Assembly: GCA_014240055.1 (NCBI GenBank)
Contig: JAAZXP010000001.1
Span: 1-64,000 of the forward strand
Direction of reading: 5' to 3'
Source of the DNA: Methanobacteriota archaeon
GTDB lineage: Archaea; Thermoplasmatota; Poseidoniia; MGIII; CG-Epi1
Length of the DNA stretch: 64,000 nt
Position numbers and translations under genes: made by a program. This document shows, piece by piece, positions 53,201 through 61,670 of the stretch (position 1 is the stretch's first letter; each line of letters begins with the position of its first letter). The notes below the pieces were generated by a model. It made no database searches and was not told the DNA's origin. It saw only the letters and a program-made list of their open reading frames with translations.

Positions 53201-53868
53201 AGAATTATAGCTTCATTAGTGGGTTCAAAAACTTGGGCAGTTACTTGTAAATCAAGCCATTGCCTATTATTATTGCCCCAATTTCCAACATAGTCTCGAC
53301 CATATACTGCTAGGACATTTTCGCCATTGTTAAATGAGGCAGGTTCAATAGAACTGGTTCCATCATCATTCCAGTATTCAGCACCATGTGAATTTCCTCC
53401 ACTTTCACTATAAATTAAGTTCCCATTTAGGTAAGGAGTACAATAATTGGCGAACGCTACATTAATTTCTGCAGATGTTACAGTGCCAGATACTTGGAAA
53501 TTATGTCTGATTAGTATGACATCATTATTGTATGGAGAATTCCCAGTAGTATCCCAATCTGTATTTTGATCCTCACCATTATATGGTCTATCTCCAAATG
53601 GAGCTGCACCGAGGCTCCATGCAGAATCATTGAAATCAGGCATCGACCAATTTTCAGGAGATTCAGAAATATCATCAATAATTAAATATTTATAGTTAGT
53701 AGCATTGTCTCTTCCACTTTGAACTAGTAGTCTTTCTTGAGAATAATCATTAGAATACTCTACATCCTGTATAAATAAATCAGGTTCACCTTCAGAGTTA
53801 ACTGATAAAAATGTTAGTGAAATTAGGGCTATTGCCAAAAAAGTGTGAACACCTAATATGCATCTCAT
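50248..53868 (-). CDS. Large membrane-anchored surface protein with intracellular zinc-ribbon tail
   Basis: This 1206-residue protein has a signal peptide (hydrophobic run near residues 8-23) and an ectodomain of about 1100 residues. Two similar galactose-binding-like jelly-roll units appear: SMPDFNDSAWSLGAAPFGD near residue 75 and KFDFNDTDWSDGKTPFGD near residue 442, each followed by HGAEYWN. FN3-like and Ig-like segments follow. A helix (YVGGAVVLISIALFSANYLF, near residues 1106-1125) leads to a cytoplasmic tail with CESGC and CPHC, a zinc ribbon. Potential N-glycosylation sites are abundant. I do not know its function; the tail could sense or bind something inside the cell. Confidence 0.8.
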   Translation of the reverse strand: MRCILGVHTFLAIALISLTFLSVNSEGEPDLFIQDVEYSNDYSQERLLVQSGRDNATNYKYLIIDDISESPENWSMPDFNDSAWSLGAAPFGDRPYNGEDQNTDWDTTGNSPYNNDVILIRHNFQVSGTVTSAEINVAFANYCTPYLNGNLIYSESGGNSHGAEYWNDDGTSSIEPASFNNGENVLAVYGRDYVGNWGNNNRQWLDLQVTAQVFEPTNEAIILGDAVNILINGGNQGNQSAENVFLNSTSDNVTNSSDFFDTMPYNSDGQIFINWIPTKKGLNQLNISFSCNCNETNLTNNYFLLNVTTTIYSLNTSLDGDLVLINQSRIVNSIIQVNNNGDLADNITLIESDSNFASWNILFTPNNFLLEPGQTQNVLVTATIPESYDDGFYNLSFMVVSTHDYVITRTLLSRGANNDVDWRWINSTNSEELFNNTNWTKFDFNDTDWSDGKTPFGDENLNGIEYQTFWEGDNYAYFRHTLNISDISLFDGGFMSIGSATNNYGDHYVNGIYVFGDIDGGGGHGAEYWNEEVQVYTNYLNQGQNIIASVVYNPQNAQWFDQEIMITFPQSNLWNYKTELIEIPIYLDSTPPTSSIIKEGFYRNNSTFEVKWNCIADCDDLEGYEIYYLEKDGGTIGEWNSLGFYTNNNMNFTGQSGLIYRFKSVATDALGNIENKGSYDTEMNIDLDLPQSNLWLVEGDFEFTNLDGVTLQWKNNQTYDILAYLVEYREVGNLTWNDFGSFTSPGQFWFSPTKDATFEIRTRTVDYAGNIEIKNEADVTITFDRLSPNVKLNPIDSFIGPENLIISILHSDEILTNITLEYAQISENDEEELDWEIWSNNWENESAIINLLDGKTYYFRINPLDLAGNDYSREPYQFTIPIIFEEDRNIELPVYPLKPVMIGKIRNMAISVDEDADGIFEKSLEEFTGTDLTGMTANQYWVDYVNSKIVFGDGDDGYLPPLNSSISIVYQGFDLMTTVDTRPPEPVTEVNFVIEERNNVTIEWKRPLDAVSFHIETKRNFTTEWISVTNVDTNNTDELQYNLVNLSAGFHYYRITSIDRMGYTNPDMENKFLEIFIETEVVNEVIGEDSTENEIYAYVGGAVVLISIALFSANYLFRKNGTDAVANDGSVLVPLETFEQEGDYEKMDEASDGEEYKEPFSVISGSEFSRQVSFVCESGCLKVFKGKGDDKEIMCPHCGSIGESPL

Positions 53869-53956
53869 TGTTTAATTGATAAATGGTCTAGTATTTTAAA
53901 CTTATAAAACTATGTGAACTATTTATTATCGCCTCTTTAGTAACATATCTGATATT

Positions 53957-56827
53957 GTGCCAGAAGATGACAAGAATTCAGGTTTGAGGGGTCGCATAGA
54001 CCGTTTCTTTGATAGAAGAGCAGAAGAGCAACAAGAATTGATTAGCAAGGCTTTGGGAGGTGAAGTTGTCGAGAACACTTCGAAAAAAGTAACATCCAAA
54101 AAGCCTTCTAAATTAGCAACACCTAAAGAGTCGAAAAAGATACATAAAGTTAAAAAATCTAAAGACACTTCTAAAATGTCTGAGACTTTAACTAATGAAG
54201 TTGAAATTAGCCCTATAGCTCGCAGTTTTGTTCATTTGACTACAGATTATCCTCCAATAACATTAGGAATAATGACTGCTATTATGCTCTTTATGTTAAT
54301 TGGAATTGGTAAAACGAATATTAATGGAGCAATGGAAGTATATCTTCCCCAAGGTTCGATTGAAGAAGAGTTATTACTTGAAGTCAGGGAAGATTGGTCT
54401 ACAGATATTATAGTAATTTATGTAGAAACAGATAATGCATATGATGTATCTAGTAAGGCTAACATAACAAGTAGACAAGTATTATTAGAAATGGATCATA
54501 TTGAAAGAACTGTTGATCCTATAGGTCAAGAAGAAACTGGTGGAGCAGGTATTGTTCCTTCCGATGGTGGTGTCCAAGATAATGTTGTCTGGTCATTTAG
54601 TGTTTCTACTTTGATTAAAGAACTACACAGTACCAACAGCAGAGTATACGATGCAATTATAGAGAATTCAGCTGAATGGTCAGATTCTTCTTCAGATGGA
54701 GCTACAGTGGCTTTTGCAGAATTAATCGAGCAAGGGGCTTTAGTTGCAAAAGAGAGTGCAGTTGAGTCTGGAACCTTAAATCACTATGAAATTCCTAGTC
54801 AGTCTGATATTGATAGTATAGTGGAAGACCTTCCGCCTGCAGTTCTAGAAAAGGTGTTGAGAGACACTAACGGAGATGGGATATGGGATACTGCTGTGAT
54901 TTTATTCGGAGTCACTAGTGACGTTCCACCTCCAGTAATTATAGACAAAGTCAATGAGGTTATGATTAATCGCGGTGAAGATATGGGGCGGCCTGATGGT
55001 CAAACTTATAGTCGCATGATGTTAACTGGGCCAGTGCCGGTTACTCAAGCAATCACTGAACGCTCATTTTCTGAATTTTGGCGTGTATTCCCTATCGGTG
55101 TAGTACTATGTTCCATAGCTATATTTTTGATCCAAAAGAAAATTAGAGCCGTTATGATTGCAGGAATTCCTACTTTATATTCAATATTTATAACATATGG
55201 GTTCATTGGTTGGGCAGGGATTGAAGCGACGCCCACGATTATTGCTTTGGGACCCATATTGATGGCTTTAGGGGTAGCCTACGGCTTGCATTTGTCTAAT
55301 AGATTTACTGAAGAAGAAGGCGATAATCCTCAGATTAAGATGATGAAAGCCCTATCCACTACAGGTAGAGCGATAGCTCTATCGGCTTTGACCACAATGA
55401 TTGGTTTTGGTAGCTTAATGTATACTAATTTAGGACCTATATTTACAGTGGGGTTGAGTTTGACTATAGGGATTTTTGTTTGTTTGATGTGTACTTTCGT
55501 CATGTCTCCAGCCATAGCAGTTCTAACTAATTATAATTATAGAAAACAGGAAGGTGAATGGCATAAATTGGCAAAGGTTGTAACTGAACAGAACAAACCA
55601 ATTTTGGCCGTTTTATTAGTTGCAACATTACTTTCAGTTGGAGTATTGCCATTACTTGAAACGAATATAGATTATTTAGATATGGTTCCAGACGATGAGC
55701 CGACATTAATAGGAATAGTCAAGTATTCTACCGAATTTAATGCGGGAGCGTTTGGTATGATGATTGCCCGGGGTGATTTTCAGAATGATTATGATGAAGT
55801 CACTAATGATGCAGTTGATCATTTAGACCAGGTTGATTTGTTGGTTGCAGGTACTGAAGATGGTAATCGTGAGGGATTAAATGATGTTCCGGATGTCACG
55901 GCTATTTCTTTAACTGAAGTAATGAAAGCAGTAAAATTCTCGACAAATCAGTCGTCAACACTTGATAATACTTTGGATTTGATAGGTCTAGATGAAGGAA
56001 TTGAAAGATCTTTTTGGGAGGTCCTTCATGAAGACCAAGTAGCTAATAATCAATTAGTTGGGCGTGATTTACAAAAATTTATTTTGAATGTATTTTATGA
56101 TAGTATAACTCCTGAAGCACTTAGTATGATAATGGATTGTTCACCAGACGCTTCAGGTAGCGTAGAGTGCAAGTTTTCTAAAACTTTAATTTATGTGGAT
56201 ATGCCATTGAAAGATATTAAAGGAATGGAAGTTGCAGTAATTGGTGTTAATGAGATTAGGAATGAGCATGCATATGCCCCAGTTAAGATGTCTGAGTTAA
56301 CTGGTGTAGCTGCGATAGGTACAAGCGTTAATGCACAATTAATAAGTTCACAAATCAATACATTAGTTATATGTTTAGTTTTAGTTTTTGGTATTTTAAC
56401 CCTGACTTTTGGAAGGAATTGGAAGTTGGGTCTTATAACAACTTTACCAGTTATTTGGGTGGTTTCTCTAGAACCTCTTACTTTCGTAATATTAGGTCAA
56501 CCACTTAGTTTAGTAACGGTAATGATTGGTTCTATAGTTATTGGTGTTGGAATTGATTTTTCAATACATATTACTCAAAGAGTCATCGAAGGTGGTATGA
56601 ATATGCCAAGTGTTTATAATGCAATTGCAAGAACTGCACAAACACTTTTTGAAGCAACTTTAGTTACTTTAGTAGGTCTAACATCTGCTTTTGCAATTAA
56701 TATAAGCGCATTGTGGTGGTTTGTTTTTATTATTGTAATTTTATTGATTGCCTCAATGATTTCTGCAATGTTTCTTTTACCGGCACTATATTCTCAAATT
56801 GTTAAGTCCGGCGGTACTTTGGAATGA
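53957..56827 (+). CDS. RND-superfamily (HAE3/MMPL-type) exporter
   Basis: This 956-residue protein has a long basic N-terminal cytoplasmic region (about 90 residues, rich in Lys and Ser), then twelve predicted helices in two blocks with large extracellular loops after helix 1 and helix 7. The segments LGPILMALGVAYGLHLSNRF and GSIVIGVGIDFSIHITQRVIEGG are typical RND helix-4-like and helix-10-like Asp-bearing motifs. It probably moves lipids or hydrophobic compounds. The start is GTG 53957. It overlaps purA by four bases. Confidence 0.9.
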   Translation: MPEDDKNSGLRGRIDRFFDRRAEEQQELISKALGGEVVENTSKKVTSKKPSKLATPKESKKIHKVKKSKDTSKMSETLTNEVEISPIARSFVHLTTDYPPITLGIMTAIMLFMLIGIGKTNINGAMEVYLPQGSIEEELLLEVREDWSTDIIVIYVETDNAYDVSSKANITSRQVLLEMDHIERTVDPIGQEETGGAGIVPSDGGVQDNVVWSFSVSTLIKELHSTNSRVYDAIIENSAEWSDSSSDGATVAFAELIEQGALVAKESAVESGTLNHYEIPSQSDIDSIVEDLPPAVLEKVLRDTNGDGIWDTAVILFGVTSDVPPPVIIDKVNEVMINRGEDMGRPDGQTYSRMMLTGPVPVTQAITERSFSEFWRVFPIGVVLCSIAIFLIQKKIRAVMIAGIPTLYSIFITYGFIGWAGIEATPTIIALGPILMALGVAYGLHLSNRFTEEEGDNPQIKMMKALSTTGRAIALSALTTMIGFGSLMYTNLGPIFTVGLSLTIGIFVCLMCTFVMSPAIAVLTNYNYRKQEGEWHKLAKVVTEQNKPILAVLLVATLLSVGVLPLLETNIDYLDMVPDDEPTLIGIVKYSTEFNAGAFGMMIARGDFQNDYDEVTNDAVDHLDQVDLLVAGTEDGNREGLNDVPDVTAISLTEVMKAVKFSTNQSSTLDNTLDLIGLDEGIERSFWEVLHEDQVANNQLVGRDLQKFILNVFYDSITPEALSMIMDCSPDASGSVECKFSKTLIYVDMPLKDIKGMEVAVIGVNEIRNEHAYAPVKMSELTGVAAIGTSVNAQLISSQINTLVICLVLVFGILTLTFGRNWKLGLITTLPVIWVVSLEPLTFVILGQPLSLVTVMIGSIVIGVGIDFSIHITQRVIEGGMNMPSVYNAIARTAQTLFEATLVTLVGLTSAFAINISALWWFVFIIVILLIASMISAMFLLPALYSQIVKSGGTLE

Positions 56828-58086
56828 CCGTAACTACAATTATTGGAGCTCAATGGGGTGATGAAGGTAAAGGTAAAATTACAGACTACTTGGCAGATAA
56901 TTCTAAAGTTGTAGCAAGATCACAGGGTGGAAATAATGCAGGCCACACCATAGTCATAGATGGGAAGAAACATAAGCTCCATCTTCTTCCATCTGGTATT
57001 TTGAGAAAAGATATAACCAGTGTAATTGGCAATGGAGTCGTTGTAAATCCAGATGTTTTGCTCAAGGAATTAAATAATTTAGGTAAAGAAAGAGGTAAAT
57101 TATTCATCTCAGACAGAGCTCATATTATCATGCCATATCATAAATTATTAGATGGTGGTGAAGAAAGTTCGAAGGGTAAATCAATGATAGGTACTACAGG
57201 TAATGGAATTGGACCTTGTTACTCAGATAAGGCCTCGCGAATTGGAATTCGAATGGGTGATATTATGGATGACGACATGATTATTGAGAGGTTGGAGAAA
57301 GCATTACCTCGTAATTTGGCATTACTGGATCATTATGGAATCAAGAATCGCTTAACGATTGATAGTTTATTTGAAATTTGCAAAGGATGGAGAGAAAGTT
57401 TAGGGGATTTTATCACGGATGCTTCTTTGTTGGTTAATCAACATATTGATAACAAAGATAATGTTCTCTTAGAAGGTGCGCAGGGTGTCCATATCGACAT
57501 TGAATATGGTACATATCCGTTTGTTACTTCCTCTAGTCCAACAACTGCAGGTGCGGCTTTGGGTTCTGGTATTGCACCATCTAAAATTGATGAGGTTGTA
57601 GGGGTTACCAAAGCATATCTTACAAGAGTAGGTTCAGGTCCTTTTCCTACTGAATTAGAGGATGAGGTAGGGGAAATGATTAGAGATAAAGGCCAAGAAT
57701 TTGGTACGACAACTGGACGCCCACGAAGATGTGGTTGGTTAGATCTTGTTATGTTAGAATTATCTCATCGAATTTGTGGTTTTACTTCCTTAGCAATCAC
57801 CAAGTTAGATATTCTTTCAGATATGGATGAAATTAAAATCTGTACTGGTTACAAGTTAGATAACGATACTGAAGTCAAACACTTTCCATCATCTCTCTCT
57901 TACCTTGCCAGATGTTCTCCGGTTTACAAAACATTTGCAGGATGGTCATCTTCAAACATTGATATTTCCAAAGGAATTGTACCTGCAGAGATGAGGACTT
58001 TTCTAGACTTTATCTCCAAAAGTTTGAATGTTCCAATTAGTATTGTTTCTCTCGGCCCAGGCAGGGATGAGACAATAGTGTCTTAG
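56824..58086 (+). CDS. purA: Adenylosuccinate synthetase
   Basis: This 420-residue enzyme has GAQWGDEGKGKITDYLAD, NNAGHTIVIDG, GTTGNGIGPCYSDKASR and TKAYLTRVGSGPFPTELE. It commits IMP to AMP. It overlaps the RND exporter gene by four bases (ATGA), so it depends on that upstream gene for expression in part. It complements the salvage block at 21152-26351. It is convergent with the small protein gene at 58095. Confidence 0.96.
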   Translation: MTVTTIIGAQWGDEGKGKITDYLADNSKVVARSQGGNNAGHTIVIDGKKHKLHLLPSGILRKDITSVIGNGVVVNPDVLLKELNNLGKERGKLFISDRAHIIMPYHKLLDGGEESSKGKSMIGTTGNGIGPCYSDKASRIGIRMGDIMDDDMIIERLEKALPRNLALLDHYGIKNRLTIDSLFEICKGWRESLGDFITDASLLVNQHIDNKDNVLLEGAQGVHIDIEYGTYPFVTSSSPTTAGAALGSGIAPSKIDEVVGVTKAYLTRVGSGPFPTELEDEVGEMIRDKGQEFGTTTGRPRRCGWLDLVMLELSHRICGFTSLAITKLDILSDMDEIKICTGYKLDNDTEVKHFPSSLSYLARCSPVYKTFAGWSSSNIDISKGIVPAEMRTFLDFISKSLNVPISIVSLGPGRDETIVS

Positions 58087-58094
58087 AACTCTAT

Positions 58095-58328
58095 TTATTG
58101 TTCAAACATTTTTTTGGTTGACTTTATAGTTTCCCCAGCTGAAATTAAAATATCGCCAGTGGATTCTACTACATCTCCCATCTTATCTGTTGCACCCTCA
58201 GCTTGTTCAGCAGCTTTTTGCATTAAGTCTTTTGACATATCGGAGACTTTTTGGGCTAAAAATTTTAAATCCTCGAGAGCTTCATCTAAGCCCAGAGATT
58301 CTATTTTAGTTTCTTTTTCATCTGACAT
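58095..58328 (-). CDS. 77-residue helical protein of unknown function
   Basis: This soluble acidic protein is predicted to be largely amphipathic helix (LKFLAQKVSDMSKDLMQKAAEQAEGATDK) with heptad-like spacing, and it ends in IKSTKKMFEQ. It has no Cys and no membrane helix. The family is not recognised; YtxH-like or LEA-like behaviour is possible from composition only. It stands alone between convergent purA and the hbd gene. Confidence 0.6.
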   Translation of the reverse strand: MSDEKETKIESLGLDEALEDLKFLAQKVSDMSKDLMQKAAEQAEGATDKMGDVVESTGDILISAGETIKSTKKMFEQ

Positions 58329-58364
58329 AAGTTATGATGAGTGTGGTCATAATTAAATTTGTGC

Positions 58365-59213
58365 TTAATATTTATAAAATCCTTCACCGGTCTTATTGCC
58401 TAATTTACCATTATTTACCATTTCAATTAAAAGAGGACATGGCCTATATTTTTCATCGTCCATGTCGCGGTGCAATACTTGCATAATTGCTAGACAGGTA
58501 TCTAATCCTATGAAATCTGCCAATCTTAAAGGTCCCATAGGATGCCCCATTCCTAATTTCATTACTGTATCAATTGCTTCTGGTTCAGCTACACCTTCCA
58601 TTACACAAAAGATGGCTTCATTAAGCATGGGAAGTAAAATTCGATTACTGACAAATCCTGGAAAGTCATTAACAAGGACTGGGGTTTTCCCTAATTCTTC
58701 AGCCAACTTAAAAGTAGCATCAAAAGTTTCATCGCAAGTAGTTTTAGCTCTTATTACTTCAACAAGTTTCATCACAGGTACTGGATTCATGAAGTGCATA
58801 CCTACTACTTTTGTTTGTCTTCCACTTGCTTCAGCCAAAATACTAATGGGAATACTAGATGTGTTAGATGCCAGTATCGAATCTTCCTTAGTAATTTCAC
58901 CTAAACTGGCAAAAAGGCTTTTCTTGATATCAACGTTTTCTATAATCGCTTCTATTATAATATCACATTCATGTAAATCTTCATTAAGGATAGTAGTTTC
59001 TACATTTGCAAGCGTAGAATCCATTTTATCTTGATTGATTCTTTCCTTGTCTACGCTTTTTTGAAGATTCATAGTTATTGTATTAATTCCTTTTTGAATA
59101 AATTCTTCTTTCATATCACAGAGTAAAACTTCCTTGCCAATGGCAGCACAAACTTGTGCTATACCTGCACCCATTTGACCGGCGCCAATTACGCCAACTT
59201 TTTTTATTTCCAT
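58365..59213 (-). CDS. hbd: 3-hydroxyacyl-CoA (3-hydroxybutyryl-CoA) dehydrogenase
   Basis: This 282-residue enzyme has the NAD site GVIGAGQMGAGIAQVCAAIGK, the dimer/catalytic blocks ASNTSSIPIS, HFMNPVPVMKLVEVI, and the C-terminal NKTGEGFYKY. It oxidises short 3-hydroxyacyl-CoA or works in reverse for butyryl-CoA. Length is normal. It is the third gene after PCNA and argF, overlapping argF by ten bases. Confidence 0.95.
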   Translation of the reverse strand: MEIKKVGVIGAGQMGAGIAQVCAAIGKEVLLCDMKEEFIQKGINTITMNLQKSVDKERINQDKMDSTLANVETTILNEDLHECDIIIEAIIENVDIKKSLFASLGEITKEDSILASNTSSIPISILAEASGRQTKVVGMHFMNPVPVMKLVEVIRAKTTCDETFDATFKLAEELGKTPVLVNDFPGFVSNRILLPMLNEAIFCVMEGVAEPEAIDTVMKLGMGHPMGPLRLADFIGLDTCLAIMQVLHRDMDDEKYRPCPLLIEMVNNGKLGNKTGEGFYKY

Positions 59214-60127
59214 TTTTCGCTTAGTTTGATCATTATGGCATTTTGTACGTGCAGTCTATTTTCAGCTTGATCAAAGGCTATTGAGTAGTCTGCCTCCATT
59301 ACTTCATCAGTTACTTCTCTATCACGTTCTGCTGGTAAACAGTGCATGAATAGAGTATTTTTACCAGTAGAATTAATCAGGTTTTGATTAACTTGGAATG
59401 GTTTGAATATATTTTCTCTTGTATCTGCTTCTTCTTTCTGACCCATTGAAGCCCAGACATCAGTATAAATGACATCAGCTCCAATTACGGCTTCGCTTGG
59501 GCTATTGATAATCTCTATTTTTGATATTCCAGCTTCTTTAGCTTTTCTAACTGTACTTTCATCAGGTTCGTAGCCCTCAGGACAGCAACATACAAAGTGT
59601 ATAGGAAGACGCATAGCTAGATGTAGCCAAGAATGGACAATATTATTTCCATCTCCCATGTAAACAATTTTTACATTCTCAATATTGTCTAAGTGTTCCC
59701 ACACTGTAAAAATATCAGTCATTATTTGGCAGGGATGGTTGTAGTCTGTTAAGCCGTTCACAACAGGAATCGTCGAATGTTCAGCTAATTCAATGATGTG
59801 CTTATGATCAAATAGTCTTGCCATAATCATATCATTGTATCTGCTAAATACTCTTGAGATATCTTTGATAGCTTCTCGTTTCCCAATACCTATGTCATTG
59901 GGACCTAAGAATAAGGCATGCCCTCCCATCCATTCAAAACCCGTTTCGAAAGAAACACGGGTTCTTGCAGATGGTTTCGCAAAAATCATAGCTAATGACT
60001 TATTATTAAAAGTGTGAAAGTTTTCTCTGGCTCTAAATTTGGTTTTAACTTCCTTGGACAATTTTAAAATATCCCAAAGTTCGTCTCCAGTATAGTCGGA
60101 GATATGGAGAAAATGTTTATTAGACAT
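59204..60127 (-). CDS. argF: Ornithine carbamoyltransferase
   Basis: This 307-residue enzyme has the carbamoyl-phosphate motif FAKPSARTRVSFETGFEWMGG, the NHPCQIMTD block, and the ornithine-side MHCLPAERDREVTDEVM. It makes citrulline for arginine synthesis. It lies between PCNA (one-base overlap, TAATG) and hbd (ten-base overlap), so the three share an operon. Confidence 0.96.
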   Translation of the reverse strand: MSNKHFLHISDYTGDELWDILKLSKEVKTKFRARENFHTFNNKSLAMIFAKPSARTRVSFETGFEWMGGHALFLGPNDIGIGKREAIKDISRVFSRYNDMIMARLFDHKHIIELAEHSTIPVVNGLTDYNHPCQIMTDIFTVWEHLDNIENVKIVYMGDGNNIVHSWLHLAMRLPIHFVCCCPEGYEPDESTVRKAKEAGISKIEIINSPSEAVIGADVIYTDVWASMGQKEEADTRENIFKPFQVNQNLINSTGKNTLFMHCLPAERDREVTDEVMEADYSIAFDQAENRLHVQNAIMIKLSEKWK

Positions 60128-60882
60128 TAGTCTCGATCTATTCTTGGAGCCAATAGAAATTTAACATTTCCTTGGGCGCCAGTCATGTCATCTACTGCTA
60201 AATCAGCATCAATTTTAACTGGTAAATCAGTTCCTAAGTTAATGTGTAGTACTCTGTCAGCAGGTAGTGAATTAACCATTAAAGCGAAATATTCTAAAGA
60301 AAAGAGTGAAGAGGTATCTTCAGAGGAATCTAATTTTTCTAATTGTTCTTTTCCTAAAGATAAATCTACGCTATTTTGGTTGTCTCCTTCGCACACTAAT
60401 CGAAAGCTGTCTTTACTAGTTGATAGAGCTATGTGATCTGACACAGTCTTCGAAGCTTTAAGCCCTTGACCTATTTCCCCAACAACTACACTTACTGATG
60501 CAGGTAATTCTAATGAAGGCACCTTTGGATCTGGCATTCCTGAAGTATCCAGCAAAGGCATTGCTCTTGTAAGGTTACCTATGTTGACGACTAGCCTATT
60601 TAGGTCGTCATCTTTTTCTAGTTCAACCATGTCTGCCTTTCCAGCAACCGTTAGAACTGTTTTGAACTTGTCAATGTCAATGCCCATTTCCATTGTTTTT
60701 GCCTCAAAAACATCAAATGCTGATTTTGACAAATTAGTTTCAATCATAGCTACATGAGAGGGATCTACAGCTTTAATTTGTATTCCATCTTCGGTAACAT
60801 TCAACTTTGCTTCATCCACTAGTGAACCTACGGTTCCAATGAATTCTTTTAGACTATCTGCTTTAATTCTGGCTTTAAACAC
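60127..60882 (-). CDS. pcn: DNA sliding clamp PCNA
   Basis: The trimeric clamp for DNA polymerase has KFKTVLTVAGKADMV, LPASVSVVVGEIGQGLKA and the C-terminal KFLLAPRIDRD. I prefer GTG 60882, which gives MFKARIKADSLKEF, the family start, and is preceded by AGAGGT (60889-60894) at six bases. The longer ATG at 60903 would add MNARGCL, which overlaps that ribosome site. A TATA-like GTTAAATATC (60912-60921 on this strand) fits the shorter start. It diverges from the proteasome gene. Confidence 0.95.
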   Translation of the reverse strand: MFKARIKADSLKEFIGTVGSLVDEAKLNVTEDGIQIKAVDPSHVAMIETNLSKSAFDVFEAKTMEMGIDIDKFKTVLTVAGKADMVELEKDDDLNRLVVNIGNLTRAMPLLDTSGMPDPKVPSLELPASVSVVVGEIGQGLKASKTVSDHIALSTSKDSFRLVCEGDNQNSVDLSLGKEQLEKLDSSEDTSSLFSLEYFALMVNSLPADRVLHINLGTDLPVKIDADLAVDDMTGAQGNVKFLLAPRIDRD

Positions 60883-60970
60883 TAAACAACCTCTAGCGTT
60901 CATTGGTGGCCGATATTTAACTATTGTTTATGCTTCTATTCTAGCCATTAATCTAATATACTTAGCTCGG

Positions 60971-61636
60971 ATGAACATACATTCCACTTTTTGGAGGGAA
61001 TTTTTGTCAGAAAAAGATTTAAAAAAAGGTACAACCACTTTAGGTTTGGTTTGTAAAGACGGCATAGTCATGGCAACCGAGATGCGGGCCACAATGGGTA
61101 ATTTGATAGGTCACAAAACGACTCAAAAATTATTTCGAATATCAGATAATATGGGTTTGACTGTAGCAGGCTTGGTCGGTGATGCTCAAATGTTAGCAAG
61201 ATGGTTATCTGCAGAAGTTAAATTATATGAATTAAAGACGGGAAGGCAGATGTCACTAAAAGCAGCATCTACTCTGATGGCTAATATTATGAATGGTAGA
61301 AGATACATGCCATTCTGGGTTCAGTTACTTTTAGGTGGTATAGATTCAGATGGTTCTCACGTTTATTCATTGGATGCAGCAGGAGGTTCCATACCAGATA
61401 AATTCCAAACAACAGGTTCAGGATCTCCATTTGTGTATGGTGTTTTAGAAGACAGGTTCAAAGAAGATTTGACTGTAGAACAAGGTAAAGTTTTAGGAGT
61501 AAGAGCCTTGATTGCAGCAATGAAGAGAGATTCAGCCTCTGGTGATGGAATATCTATGTGTGTAATCAATTCTAAAGGATATCATGCAGTATCTCCAGAA
61601 GAATTGAAGAAGATTGAAACTAAATTAGAAGCTTAA
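60971..61636 (+). CDS. psmB: Proteasome beta subunit
   Basis: The 221-residue precursor has a 20-residue propeptide ending in KKG, so Thr21 becomes the catalytic N-terminal Thr (TTTLGL). GSGSPFVYGVLED and RDSASGDGISMCVI complete the active site. The position-17 residue of the mature chain is Glu (ATEMRATMG), as in Thermoplasma from memory. Start ATG 60971 is chosen because the upstream ATG at 60839 would overlap PCNA and add non-family sequence. It is 34 bases upstream of FttA. Confidence 0.95.
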   Translation: MNIHSTFWREFLSEKDLKKGTTTLGLVCKDGIVMATEMRATMGNLIGHKTTQKLFRISDNMGLTVAGLVGDAQMLARWLSAEVKLYELKTGRQMSLKAASTLMANIMNGRRYMPFWVQLLLGGIDSDGSHVYSLDAAGGSIPDKFQTTGSGSPFVYGVLEDRFKEDLTVEQGKVLGVRALIAAMKRDSASGDGISMCVINSKGYHAVSPEELKKIETKLEA

Positions 61637-61670
61637 GGGCTACTAAGTTAATAAAAAAAGGAGGCCTAAA

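Noticed and set aside
60839..60970. Longer N-terminus for the proteasome beta subunit.
   Set aside because: It overlaps PCNA and would give a propeptide far longer than in the family. ATG 60971 fits.
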